From: Syntrophales bacterium
Lineage (GTDB): Bacteria > Desulfobacterota > Syntrophia > Syntrophales > UBA2210
Direction: 5' to 3'
Assembly: GCA_030655735.1 (NCBI GenBank)
Contig: JAUSPK010000092.1
Coordinates: 1-18,030 of the forward strand
Length of the DNA stretch: 18,030 bases
Within the stretch, counting starts at the first letter, position 1, and each line of letters starts with the position of its first letter. The notes under the pieces are model-generated. The model searched no databases. It was not told the origin of the DNA and saw only the letters and a list, made by a program, of their open reading frames with translations. Positions 1 to 7,237 of the stretch are shown here, piece by piece. The translations under genes were made by a program, and so were the position numbers.

Positions 1-216
1 ATTGGCAGAAAACTGGTAGAGGCGTGCATCTCCGAGGCGATAACGCTCGACCTGCTGAGGATATTCACCCTTACCTATCAGACCGAATTCTTCAAGAGCC
101 TCGGGTTTGCCGTCACCGACAAGTCCGAGCTTCCTGAAAAGGTGTGGTCCGATTGCTTCAAATGTTCTAAGTATCCAGATTTCTGCGATGAAATTGCCAT
201 GATTATAGAACTCTGA
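1..216 (+). CDS. GNAT-family N-acetyltransferase, C-terminal fragment (possibly short ArgA-type N-acetylglutamate synthase)
   Basis: The frame is open from base 1 to a TGA at 214-216 and encodes the last 71 residues; the start lies outside the window. The fragment begins with IGRKLVEACISEA and continues to FFKSLGFAV, the last helix and strand typical of a GNAT acetyltransferase that uses acetyl-CoA. The tail KVWSDCFKCSKYPDFCDEIA has three cysteines. As far as I recall, this kind of tail marks the short (about 150-residue) N-acetylglutamate synthases of Deltaproteobacteria and relatives, which do the first step of arginine synthesis. That assignment is inference from the tail only; another GNAT substrate is possible. 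argB, the next enzyme of the pathway, starts about 17 kb downstream. Confidence 0.7.
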   Translation: MGRKLVEACISEAITLDLLRIFTLTYQTEFFKSLGFAVTDKSELPEKVWSDCFKCSKYPDFCDEIAMIIEL

Positions 217-430
217 GACACGGCCGTCACCCATTACATCTCTATCTTCCCATACGACAGACAGAATCTTTTGTCAGGCCATTGCCTTACGGCGCGGTTT
301 CCTGTGATGCCTGCCAACGTTCGTTTATCGATCCCGCAGAAAAAGCGGTATCCCATGGAAAAACAGTAGCAAAATGGGTCTCCGGTTGTGCCGCTATCGG
401 GGGAAAAGTCTGTCTGAAGCGGGAAGGGGC

Positions 431-457
431 TTGACAGGGATTTTAATGTAATATACT
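431..457 (+). promoter_or_regulatory. Candidate sigma70-type promoter for the CoA-ligase / nucleotidase pair
   Basis: A perfect -35 box TTGACA (431-436) is followed 15 bp later by TATACT (452-457), a 5/6 match to TATAAT. The spacer is short; TACTTT at 17 bp is a poorer alternative. Transcription would begin near 464. That makes the ATG at 470 practically leaderless but gives the GTG at 512 a leader of about 48 nt with a purine-rich site. The 217-430 stretch upstream shows no supportable gene. Confidence 0.55.
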
Positions 458-511
458 TTACCAAAAAATATGGCGGTTGAAGTTATTACAATAAAAGACA
501 AAGGGGATAGT

Positions 512-1945
512 GTGGACACGTTTTTTGATCCTGAATCTGTAGCAATAATAGGGGCTTCCAATTCCCCCTTTAACCTCGGCGCGACGATCTGTAGGACTCT
601 TCATGAGTTTTCATCGTTCGACGGGCGTGTGTATGCCGTCAATCGGAAGGGGGAGGCCGTGCACGGGTGCGAGGGCTTTGTTTCCGTAACGGATATCCCC
701 GGTGATGTCGATCTCGCGGTTATTATAACCCCGGCCGACGTTGTCCCGTTCTTTGTGAAACAGTGCGGCGAGAAGGGCATCGGGCATATCGTCATAGAGA
801 GTGCTGGGTTTTCCGAGGGGGGAGAGTCGGGCCGGACCATGCAGAAGGAGATAGACGAGACGGCGCGGGAACAGGGGATCAGGATCATGGGTCCCAATTG
901 TCTGGGGGTGCTGAATGCCCGTAACCAGTTCTGCTGTTTTTACGGCATTTTCGAAGATAGCTTCGAGGCATTCATGTCGGAACCGGGGACCGTATCCTAC
1001 ATTATCCAGAGCGGCGGGGTAGTGGCGGTTATACTGGAATCACTGGTGAAGGATGTGGTAAAGGTCAATAAGGCGATCAGCATAGGAAACAAGTCCGATG
1101 TTGACGAAGCGGACATGATCGAGTACCTGGATAGAGACGATACCACGGAAGTTATCGGTATGTATCTTGAAAATATCCAGCAAGGCCGGAAATTTCTGGA
1201 TGCGGCACGAGGTGTCAGGAAACCGATCCTTGCCTTTAAGGTGGGCCGGACGGACGAGGGCGCGCTGGCGGCGCAGTCGCACACGGCGGGTATGGCAAAC
1301 AATGATGCCATCTTCGAGGGTGTCTGCAGACAGGCGGGTATCATCCGGGTCAATTCCATCTCCGAGCTGCATTCCCTGCCGAAGATATTTACGAGCATGC
1401 CCCCCCTTCGGGGGCCGAGGATAGCCGTTTTTACCAATTCCGGCGCATTCGGGGGGATTACGGCGGATCTGCTGGTCGACGCCGGCCTGGAGATGGCGCG
1501 ATTGTCCCCCGAGACCCAGGAGAAGTTGAGCAGGACGGGTCAGATCTTTAATGTCTCGAATCCCATAGACCTGGGACCCGCCCTCTCCATGCAGACCTTT
1601 ATGGATATATTCGATATCCTCCTCTCCTCGGACGAGGTTGACGGCCTGCTTCCGATCCCCAGTCTGTGGCATCCCATGATCATCGATGCAATAGGGGAAC
1701 TGGTCAAGAAGTGCCACCACTACCGGAAACCAGCGGCAATCTATACCCCCAATGCCGTGTACAGAACGGTATCCTACCGTAATGAATACCAGGTTCCCCT
1801 GTTTGAGTCGCCCGAAGAGGCGGTGAGGGCCCTGCAGGTATCTTACCAGCACTATCTTTATTCGCTCCGGAAGGATGCCGAATCGTACCCTGTATGTAAC
1901 GGCGAATCGGCCTGGAACGGTAAGCTCCACCAAGGGGTTGCCTGA
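512..1945 (+). CDS. Acyl-CoA synthetase (NDP-forming) alpha-subunit-type CoA-binding protein
   Basis: This looks like the alpha part of ADP-forming acetyl/acyl-CoA synthetases, which make ATP from an acyl-CoA through a phosphohistidine. Visible are an N-terminal Rossmann CoA-binding domain (FFDPESVAIIGAS), GPNCLGVLN and IQSGG in the succinyl-CoA-ligase-like domains, and SHTAG, whose His matches the phosphorylated His of the family (residue 257 from this start). The ATP-grasp beta domain is absent and no beta gene is in the window, so activity would need a partner elsewhere. I chose GTG 512 because it follows AAGGGGAT with good spacing and starts right at the conserved FF-x-P-x-SVA motif. ATG 470 would add 14 residues without a ribosome site. 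The gene lies 17 bp before the nucleotidase gene. The exact acyl substrate cannot be read. Confidence 0.8.
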   Translation: MDTFFDPESVAIIGASNSPFNLGATICRTLHEFSSFDGRVYAVNRKGEAVHGCEGFVSVTDIPGDVDLAVIITPADVVPFFVKQCGEKGIGHIVIESAGFSEGGESGRTMQKEIDETAREQGIRIMGPNCLGVLNARNQFCCFYGIFEDSFEAFMSEPGTVSYIIQSGGVVAVILESLVKDVVKVNKAISIGNKSDVDEADMIEYLDRDDTTEVIGMYLENIQQGRKFLDAARGVRKPILAFKVGRTDEGALAAQSHTAGMANNDAIFEGVCRQAGIIRVNSISELHSLPKIFTSMPPLRGPRIAVFTNSGAFGGITADLLVDAGLEMARLSPETQEKLSRTGQIFNVSNPIDLGPALSMQTFMDIFDILLSSDEVDGLLPIPSLWHPMIIDAIGELVKKCHHYRKPAAIYTPNAVYRTVSYRNEYQVPLFESPEEAVRALQVSYQHYLYSLRKDAESYPVCNGESAWNGKLHQGVA

Positions 1946-1961
1946 GAGGGGGTGCCCACCC
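1945..1961 (+). promoter_or_regulatory. Ribosome binding site of the nucleotidase gene inside a small hairpin
   Basis: The purine run AGAGGGGG (1945-1952) overlaps the stop of the upstream gene. Part of it can pair: GGGT (1950-1953) with ACCC (1958-1961) around the loop GCCC, ending one base before the ATG at 1963. This would suit translational coupling, where ribosomes finishing the upstream gene open the site. The stem is only 4 bp, so this is suggestive. Confidence 0.4.
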
Positions 1962-1962
1962 A

Positions 1963-3930
1963 ATGAAACTGCTCCGCCTTTTTTGCCTGATAGCAGGCGT
2001 AGTATTAATCGCCCAGCCGCTTTGTGCGGCCGGGAAGTCGATAACCGTGGTTCACTCGAATGATCTGCACTCCCACTTCCTCGGTTTCTCGCCCAATATC
2101 GATTATACCCCTTTAGAGACAGGCGATGACGCAACCGTCGGCGGGTGGGCCAGGATAGCCAGTGTTATCAAAGAGGTCAAGCGCAGTCGAACGAGCCCGG
2201 TCCTGGTCCTGGATGCCGGTGATTTTCTTATGGGTTCGCTCTTTCACATGCTGAGCCGAGAGGAGGCCTTTGAACTCCGACTGATGGGAGCGATGGGGTA
2301 TGATGTTATCACCCTCGGCAATCACGAGTTCGATCTCAAACCCGCCGGTCTGGCCCGTATTCTCATGGCGGCTGAGCGATCGGGTCAAATTCCGGCGATA
2401 GTCTCTTCCAATGCGGTCTTTAACCCCGAAAGCGCGGCCGACGACGATCTGGAACAGGTCTTTGCACGGGGAGTTGTGAGTCCATACCGGATAATCGAAA
2501 AGGACGGCATCCGAATCGGTCTGTTCGGCCTCATGGGGAGGGATGCCGCCGAGGTGGCCCCTTTCGCTTCGCCTGTAACCTTTGAGGACCCGGCTGTTGC
2601 GGCACGGAGGATGGTTGAAAGGCTCCGCGGGGAGGAAAAGGCCGACATCGTGATCTGCCTGTCGCACAGCGGCCTTGCCGACGATCCCGATCGATCCGAG
2701 GACGAGATCCTGGCAAAAGAGGTCCCGGGGATCGATATCATCATCAGCGGCCACACCCATACGAAGACCGATGCCCGTATGGTGAATGATACCATCATTG
2801 TCCAGGCCTGGTCCTATGGGAGACAGGTAGGCGTGATGGACATAACCTGGGACGGGGGGAGGGTATCCCTGAAGGGCTATCGCCTTGTCGATATCAACGA
2901 TTCCATCAGAGGCGATGCCCGGATCGCCGGTATGATTGATGCCTTTGAATCCCGTGTCAGTGAAGCGTTCCTGGCGGCGAAGGGGCTCGGGTTTCGTCAG
3001 ATTATCGCACACACCCCCTTCACCCTTGAGATCAGGGAGGATGAATGCAACCTGGGAAACCTGATTGCCGATTCGATCCCCTGGTACATCAACAGGCATG
3101 ATTCTGATACGGGTGACCCGGCTACCCGTGTGGAGGTGGGGGTGGTCAGTAACGGGGTTATCCGCGATGCCATTGAACGAGGGAGAACAGGGGATATCGC
3201 CGTCTGCGATGCCTTCCGCGCCATCCCGCTGGGGATCGGATTCGATGATCGCTCGTCCATGGGGTATCCCCTGATATCTTTTTATATCACCCCTGCCGAG
3301 ATAAAAAAGGCCCTGGAGATACTGACCAGTATCTATCCGCTGAAGGGCCCCGACTACTACCTTCAAGTCTCCGGGGTCAAATTCTCGTACAATCCCCACC
3401 GGATGATCTTTGATCGGGTAACGGCGATATGGCTCGGTGACGATCAGAGAGGATTCACACCCCTGGATTACTCGGCCTCAAACAAGAGACTTGTCCGGGT
3501 TGCCGCCGACATCTATAATGCCACCTTTCTGAAGGTCGTGGGGAATTTCACCTGGCATGTCCTGGATATTGTTCCGAAGGACCGCGACGGAAACCCCATT
3601 GACGATCTGAGGAGCGCCCGTGTCGACGCGGACAAACAGGCCCCGGGAATTCAGGAACTCAAGGAATATAGGGGGGTCCTGGAGTATATCCGGTCGTTCC
3701 CCGATACCACGGGGGACGGGATGCCGGATATCCCGGAAAGATATCGGGGCAAACTGGGACGTCAGCTCGCCCTTGCCAGCTGGAATCCCTTCAAACTGCT
3801 GAAGGGGGGAACATATGTTACCTGGATCACCTTCGCCGCCCTTCTCGCCATTCTCCTGATCGTCATCCTGATAGCCGGTCTTGTCCGGCGAGTAATCAGG
3901 AGGCCGCAACGGAACCGCTTCACCGGTTGA
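1963..3930 (+). CDS. Secreted, membrane-anchored 5'-nucleotidase / metallophosphatase (UshA family)
   Basis: This 655-residue protein starts with a signal peptide (residues 1 to about 22, cut near CAA). The metallophosphatase domain carries the binuclear-metal motifs D34-x-H36, D84AGD87, G119NHE122, H235 and G263HTH266. A 5'-nucleotidase C-terminal domain follows (NLGNLIAD 363-370, SNGVIRD 396-402, SGVKFSYN 470-477). It should hydrolyse nucleotides or related phosphoesters in the periplasm. Two features are unusual for the family: a DTTGDGMPD stretch (581-589) resembling a calcium-binding loop, and a C-terminal transmembrane helix (about 617-641) with an Arg-rich tail, whereas E. coli UshA is soluble. 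The protein is therefore probably tethered to the inner membrane facing the periplasm. It follows the acyl-CoA synthetase gene by 17 bp, likely in the same transcript. Substrate specificity is unknown. Confidence 0.88.
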   Translation: MKLLRLFCLIAGVVLIAQPLCAAGKSITVVHSNDLHSHFLGFSPNIDYTPLETGDDATVGGWARIASVIKEVKRSRTSPVLVLDAGDFLMGSLFHMLSREEAFELRLMGAMGYDVITLGNHEFDLKPAGLARILMAAERSGQIPAIVSSNAVFNPESAADDDLEQVFARGVVSPYRIIEKDGIRIGLFGLMGRDAAEVAPFASPVTFEDPAVAARRMVERLRGEEKADIVICLSHSGLADDPDRSEDEILAKEVPGIDIIISGHTHTKTDARMVNDTIIVQAWSYGRQVGVMDITWDGGRVSLKGYRLVDINDSIRGDARIAGMIDAFESRVSEAFLAAKGLGFRQIIAHTPFTLEIREDECNLGNLIADSIPWYINRHDSDTGDPATRVEVGVVSNGVIRDAIERGRTGDIAVCDAFRAIPLGIGFDDRSSMGYPLISFYITPAEIKKALEILTSIYPLKGPDYYLQVSGVKFSYNPHRMIFDRVTAIWLGDDQRGFTPLDYSASNKRLVRVAADIYNATFLKVVGNFTWHVLDIVPKDRDGNPIDDLRSARVDADKQAPGIQELKEYRGVLEYIRSFPDTTGDGMPDIPERYRGKLGRQLALASWNPFKLLKGGTYVTWITFAALLAILLIVILIAGLVRRVIRRPQRNRFTG

Positions 3931-3941
3931 CATAATATGCC

Positions 3942-3969
3942 TTGACAACGAAGCATGTGCCATTGTAAT
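3942..3969 (+). promoter_or_regulatory. Candidate sigma70-type promoter for slyD
   Basis: A perfect -35 TTGACA (3942-3947) and a 5/6 -10 TGTAAT (3964-3969) are separated by 16 bp. Start of transcription is expected near 3976, giving a leader of about 130 nt before slyD. A second TTGACA at 3927-3932 overlaps the stop of the nucleotidase gene but lacks a matching -10. Confidence 0.6.
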
Positions 3970-3975
3970 CGGGAC

Positions 3976-4056
3976 CATCCTAAGGATGATTCCTCCGTTC
4001 AAAACAGTAGGAATCCGGATTAGATGCATGCGTAGCACACGAAGGGTTTCTGTGCT
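3976..4056 (+). other. Hairpin-containing 5' leader of slyD
   Basis: Two inverted repeats lie between the promoter and the gene. The first is CATCC-TAA-GGATG (3976-3988), at the expected transcript start. The second is AGCACA (4034-4039) with TGTGCT (4051-4056), extended inside by GAA/TTC around a GGGT loop with one bulged C. Neither is followed by a T run, so neither looks like a terminator. They may protect the mRNA end or regulate expression; function is not shown. Confidence 0.4.
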
Positions 4057-4106
4057 TTGCGGCCGTTGATACCTGAGAAAGTAAACTATTCAAGGAGATA
4101 TATTTA

Positions 4107-4589
4107 ATGACAAAAGCGGTAGCACCTGGAGACACGATAAGCGTAGACTACACCGGAAAATTTGAGAGCGGCGATCTGTTTGATTCCTCCGAGGGACGCG
4201 AGCCCCTCAAATTTACCGTGGGGGCAGGACAGCTCGTAAAGGGCTTTGACGATGCCGTAGTGGGCATGGCGCCCGGGGAGAAGAAAACGGTGACCGTCTC
4301 GCCGAAAGAGGGCTACGGCGAGCGCCGGGAGGATCATGTGGTCGATTTTCCCAAGGCGAATGTTCCCCAGGATATGAAGCTTGAGGTCGGCATGATCGTC
4401 CAGATGTCAGATCAGTCGGGGCGTCCTATACCCGTGATCGTTACCGAGATACTCGATGACGTGGTCAAGATGGATGTCAATCACCCCCTGGCCGGCAAGA
4501 CCCTGGTCTTCGATATCGAGATTGTTGAAACAGGACTCGAACCGGATTGCCAGACCTGCTCAGGCGACTGCGGTGGGTGTGGGGGCTGA
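4107..4589 (+). CDS. slyD: FKBP-type peptidyl-prolyl cis-trans isomerase / metallochaperone SlyD
   Basis: The protein is a 160-residue cytoplasmic prolyl isomerase and chaperone. The FKBP core is in two parts (about 1-69 and 125-142) interrupted by the chaperone insert-in-flap domain, as in SlyD. Diagnostic stretches are GQLVKGFDDAVVGM (41-54) and NHPLAGKTLVFDIEIV (125-140). The C-terminus has four cysteines (148, 151, 155, 158) in CQTCSGDCGGCGG, a short version of the Cys/His-rich nickel-binding tail of E. coli SlyD. That makes metal delivery plausible, although no histidine is in the tail. The start is clear: AAGGAGATAT lies just before ATG 4107. The gene probably has its own promoter at 3942. 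The following mltA-type gene is 113 bp away. Confidence 0.93.
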   Translation: MTKAVAPGDTISVDYTGKFESGDLFDSSEGREPLKFTVGAGQLVKGFDDAVVGMAPGEKKTVTVSPKEGYGERREDHVVDFPKANVPQDMKLEVGMIVQMSDQSGRPIPVIVTEILDDVVKMDVNHPLAGKTLVFDIEIVETGLEPDCQTCSGDCGGCGG

Positions 4590-4702
4590 GCGGACAGCGA
4601 ACGGTAAACCCCGCACATTGTTTCCCTGATGCCGTTGATGTTTTTCCGTCTATCTGATACACCTGAACCTCTAAACCATGGACCATCTGGTGGGCTGAGA
4701 AT

Positions 4703-5881
4703 ATGAGGAAAACACTGTGTTGCCTGTTTATATTTTTTCTGGCCGGATGCGCGCTGATAGCACCGGAGAGAGGGGAGATTACCCCCCTAGTCCCGGTGTC
4801 CCGCTGGGCGCTGCCCCCCCTGTTCGATGACCTTGACCGGGCATCCCTGGAGCTTGCGATCAGCAGGAGCCTGGAGTATTACGACCGGCTCCCCGAGACG
4901 CGGGAATTCCGGTTCGGGGACCGCATGTGCACGGCGGGAGAACTGAAGGAGTCGCTTCGCGATTTTCTGGAGATTGTCAGGACGTCAGATTCAAACAAAC
5001 AAATGGCTGAGAGGATACGGGGGACCTTCGACCTGTATCGGAGTATCGGAAGGGACGGAGGGAAGGTCCTCTTCACCGGTTATTATGAACCGATTCTTGC
5101 CGGGTCGTTTGAGCGGACGGAGGAGTATCGCTATCCCATCTACCGGACACCTGACGATCACGTTGTGGTAAACCTTGGAGGGTTCAAAGAAAAATACAAG
5201 GGGGAGCGGGTCATCGGCCGGGTTGAAGAGGGCCAGGTTGTCCCCTACTATACGCGTGAGGATATCGATATAAAGGGGTGCCTTGAGGGAAGAGGGCTTG
5301 AGCTCCTCTGGCTCTCCGATCCCGTCGACATTTTTTTCCTCCAGATTCAGGGGTCCGGAGTTGTGAGCCTCCCCGGAGGCGGTCTCGTCCAGGTAAGCTA
5401 TGAACAGACCAACGGCCACCCTTACAGCAGCGTGGGCAGGTTGCTGGTAGATCAGGGAAAGATGTCCATGGAAGAGGTATCGCTCAAGGGCATCAAGAGA
5501 TACCTGCGCCAGAACCCTGACGAGATGTTTGATATACTGAGCTGTAATGAGAGCTATGTCTTTTTCCGTATCGTTGAGAAAGGCCCCAAGGGGAGTCTCG
5601 ACGTAACAGTGACTCCAGGCAGGTCCATTGCCACGGATTCGAACCTGTTCCCCAAGGGAGCGCTTGCCTTTATCAGGGTGAAAAAACCCGTTATAGATGA
5701 GGAGGGTGCCATTGTATCGTGGGAGCCCTTTTCCAGATTTGTCCTGAATCAGGATACGGGGGGTGCGATCAAGGGCCCGGGGAGGGTGGATCTGTTCTGC
5801 GGGAGGGGAAGGGACGCGGAGATCATGGCCGGACACCTGAAAGAAGAGGGAGACCTGTACTTTCTTGTGAAGAAGCGGTAA
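4703..5881 (+). CDS. mltA: MltA-type membrane-bound lytic murein transglycosylase (lipoprotein)
   Basis: The 392-residue protein cuts glycan strands of peptidoglycan with formation of 1,6-anhydromuramic acid. A lipoprotein signal (MRKTLCCLFIFFLAGC) ends in a lipobox L-A-G-C at Cys16. The residues after the Cys (ALIAPE) hold no Asp at position +2, compatible with outer-membrane sorting. The MltA domain begins with FTGYYEP (124-130) and includes EGRGLELLWLSDPVDIFFLQ (195-214) and QIQGSG (214-219). The C-terminal 3D domain has NQDTGGAIKGPGRVD (349-363) with the conserved aspartates. Length fits the family. Spacing from slyD (113 bp) leaves co-transcription open. It converges with the prenyltransferase gene, with 37 bp between the two stops and no clear terminator there. 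Confidence 0.93.
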   Translation: MRKTLCCLFIFFLAGCALIAPERGEITPLVPVSRWALPPLFDDLDRASLELAISRSLEYYDRLPETREFRFGDRMCTAGELKESLRDFLEIVRTSDSNKQMAERIRGTFDLYRSIGRDGGKVLFTGYYEPILAGSFERTEEYRYPIYRTPDDHVVVNLGGFKEKYKGERVIGRVEEGQVVPYYTREDIDIKGCLEGRGLELLWLSDPVDIFFLQIQGSGVVSLPGGGLVQVSYEQTNGHPYSSVGRLLVDQGKMSMEEVSLKGIKRYLRQNPDEMFDILSCNESYVFFRIVEKGPKGSLDVTVTPGRSIATDSNLFPKGALAFIRVKKPVIDEEGAIVSWEPFSRFVLNQDTGGAIKGPGRVDLFCGRGRDAEIMAGHLKEEGDLYFLVKKR

Positions 5882-5918
5882 CCCTTTTAGAGGCCTGTCG
5901 CTCCTGTATTGACCAATT

Positions 5919-6842
5919 CTATACGAACGCGAAGGCAAGCGAGGCGGTCGTTCCGAGATTGACCGCTATGTTGAGCCCGCACAGCACCTCCAGCGCGCTG
6001 CTGTTTTTATCCTTTCTCATAAGGAGGCCGCCGGTAACCAGCGCCGAGAGCACAATCACGGGGATATACAGATACAAGGCCCTGGCGGAGACACCGGCGT
6101 ATATGGCGCAAAATAGCGCCATCCATGCGAGGACCGATACCAGGGCATAGAGCACAATACCCCTCTCAATCCCAAGGCGGACAAGGATGTTCCTTTTCCC
6201 CGTTGCCTGATCCGCCGGGTAGTCGTGAAATTCGTTGAGGAGTATCACGTTGAATATGGTGAGCCCGACGGGGAGACCCATCCAGTGAACAAGTGGGTGC
6301 AGGTGCCCGGTCTGGATATAAAAGGCCGTTGCTATAGGGAGCCAGCCGTAACAAAACCCTATGAGGATTTCCCCGATCCCTCGGGTTACCAGGCGCACCG
6401 GTCTGGTCGAGTAGAAGAATCCCGAAGTGATGCCGAGGATCCCCAGGGGTATCGTGTATGGCCCCGTATTGAGGACGAACTGGAGGATTATACCTATAAT
6501 AACGACATTTATAAGCGCAATGATACTCGCGCAACGAGCCTCCTCTCCCGAGATGGTGCCCTCCTGTATGACCCCCGTACCCCCCGCAAATCTGCTTTTG
6601 AAGATACTCTTGGATATGACATCTTCCCGGTAATCGGAGTATTCGCCGGTGTAATAGGTGGAGAGCATAACGGAGATAACCGCCACTCCCCCCAAGATAC
6701 ATACGGCTGTATGAAAGACCCCCTCCAGTCTCCATGCCAGGATTGTTCCGAGGATAAAAGGCAGCACCCCCACCAGATGAAACGCCGGCCTTGAAAGCTT
6801 GAGCCATCCAACCGTCTTCTGTATAAGAGTCGAATTTTCCAT
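5919..6842 (-). CDS. UbiA-family membrane prenyltransferase (MenA-like), substrate unknown
   Basis: This 307-residue integral membrane protein has about eight to nine hydrophobic segments spread over residues 24-305. UbiA enzymes move a prenyl chain to an aromatic acceptor using Mg and two Asp-rich motifs. The second motif is intact: NEFHDYPADQATGKRN (203-218). The first is altered: GEYSDYRED (66-74) replaces the usual N-D/E-x-x-D beginning, although D70 and D74 remain. A quinone-type (menaquinone) role is likely in an anaerobe but not proven. ATG 6842 is the first possible start because an in-frame TAA lies 6 nt upstream. No Shine-Dalgarno is visible, so translation may be leaderless or near-leaderless. 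It is the only minus-strand gene in the window. Confidence 0.85.
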   Translation of the reverse strand: MENSTLIQKTVGWLKLSRPAFHLVGVLPFILGTILAWRLEGVFHTAVCILGGVAVISVMLSTYYTGEYSDYREDVISKSIFKSRFAGGTGVIQEGTISGEEARCASIIALINVVIIGIILQFVLNTGPYTIPLGILGITSGFFYSTRPVRLVTRGIGEILIGFCYGWLPIATAFYIQTGHLHPLVHWMGLPVGLTIFNVILLNEFHDYPADQATGKRNILVRLGIERGIVLYALVSVLAWMALFCAIYAGVSARALYLYIPVIVLSALVTGGLLMRKDKNSSALEVLCGLNIAVNLGTTASLAFAFV

Positions 6843-6854
6843 GGGTATTTAGTG

Positions 6855-6882
6855 ATTTAGCATAAGAAATTTTTTTTGTCAA
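6855..6882 (-). promoter_or_regulatory. Weak candidate promoter for the prenyltransferase gene
   Basis: On the minus strand a perfect TTGACA (6882-6877) is followed after 16 bp by CTAAAT (6860-6855), only 3/6 to consensus. An 8-base A tract lies just downstream of the -35 box. Transcription would begin about 5 nt before the ATG, fitting the absence of a Shine-Dalgarno. Confidence 0.35.
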
Positions 6883-7207
6883 ATAAGACAACGATGTCAA
6901 GGGGCACAACGGATGCCTCCGTGGAGACCTCGGATCTAATCCGTGTGTATACGTCTGCGAGGGATTTTTCTCGCGGCGGTATCTTTTTATATCGGGTGTA
7001 ACAATTTCCTGTAGTTTTTGCTTGATTGTTGATTTTCTTTATGCTAGTGGATTCCCTAATACCTCTATTGCTGTCCTGATATGGGTTTGCGCTACTACTA
7101 TTCAGAGTTTTTCTTGGGGGAGAATTTACCGGTGTTATCAGTTTGAGAGGTTGGTGCTTGAAGGCATGCCCGGGAGGCTACGTCACAGGCACCGGGTTTA
7201 TAAACGT

Positions 7208-7213
7208 TATAAT
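7208..7213 (+). promoter_or_regulatory. Possible -10 box (TATAAT) upstream of HU
   Basis: A perfect TATAAT occurs 25 bp before the HU start codon, but no reasonable TTGACA-like box or extended -10 accompanies it. A second weak pair, TTGCTT (7018-7023) and TATGCT (7040-7045) with a 16-bp spacer, lies farther upstream. Either or both could drive HU. Confidence 0.3.
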
Positions 7214-7237
7214 AAAATAAATGAGGAGGAGGGGAAA

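Larger units (their letters stand above)
6843..7237. other. 395-bp intergenic region between divergent prenyltransferase and HU genes
   Basis: No gene is supported here. The open frame running into HU from TTG 7022 lacks a ribosome site and homology. The stretch contains three consecutive perfect hairpins: ACGGA/TCCGT 6909-6922, CGGAT/ATCCG 6931-6943, and CTGCGAG/CTCGCGG 6955-6976 with one G-T pair. It also holds T-rich DNA (6980-7050) and possible promoter boxes facing both ways. HU expression is commonly controlled from several promoters, which could explain the size. Confidence 0.6.

Noticed and set aside
192..434. Open frame with paired cysteines (CDAC and later C) in the gap after the acetyltransferase gene
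   Set aside because: It has no usable start codon or ribosome site and overlaps the end of the acetyltransferase gene; the frame ends in the promoter region. A minus-strand frame at 234-464 has the same weaknesses.
1..1945. Split protein-acetyltransferase (Pat) system: GNAT gene next to an acyl-CoA synthetase-like gene
   Set aside because: Pat fuses both synthetase parts to a GNAT domain. Here the GNAT tail looks ArgA-like, a 295-bp gap with its own promoter separates the genes, and the ATP-grasp part is missing.
1040..2134. Long minus-strand open frame (364 codons) and a similar one at 2113-3399 (428 codons)
   Set aside because: They lie opposite well-supported genes, resemble no family, and are low-complexity shadows common in GC-balanced coding DNA.
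5719..6150. Plus-strand open frame bridging the MltA end and the prenyltransferase end
   Set aside because: It overlaps both genes, has no ribosome site, and translates to nothing recognisable.
7143..7175. Sigma54-like site (TGG...GC) upstream of HU
   Set aside because: The GG to GC distance is one base short of the needed spacing and the rest of the consensus is missing.
7022..7237. N-terminal 72-residue extension of HU
   Set aside because: It starts with TTG without a ribosome site, crosses T-rich probable promoter DNA, and HU proteins normally begin at the Met at 7238, which has a very strong Shine-Dalgarno.
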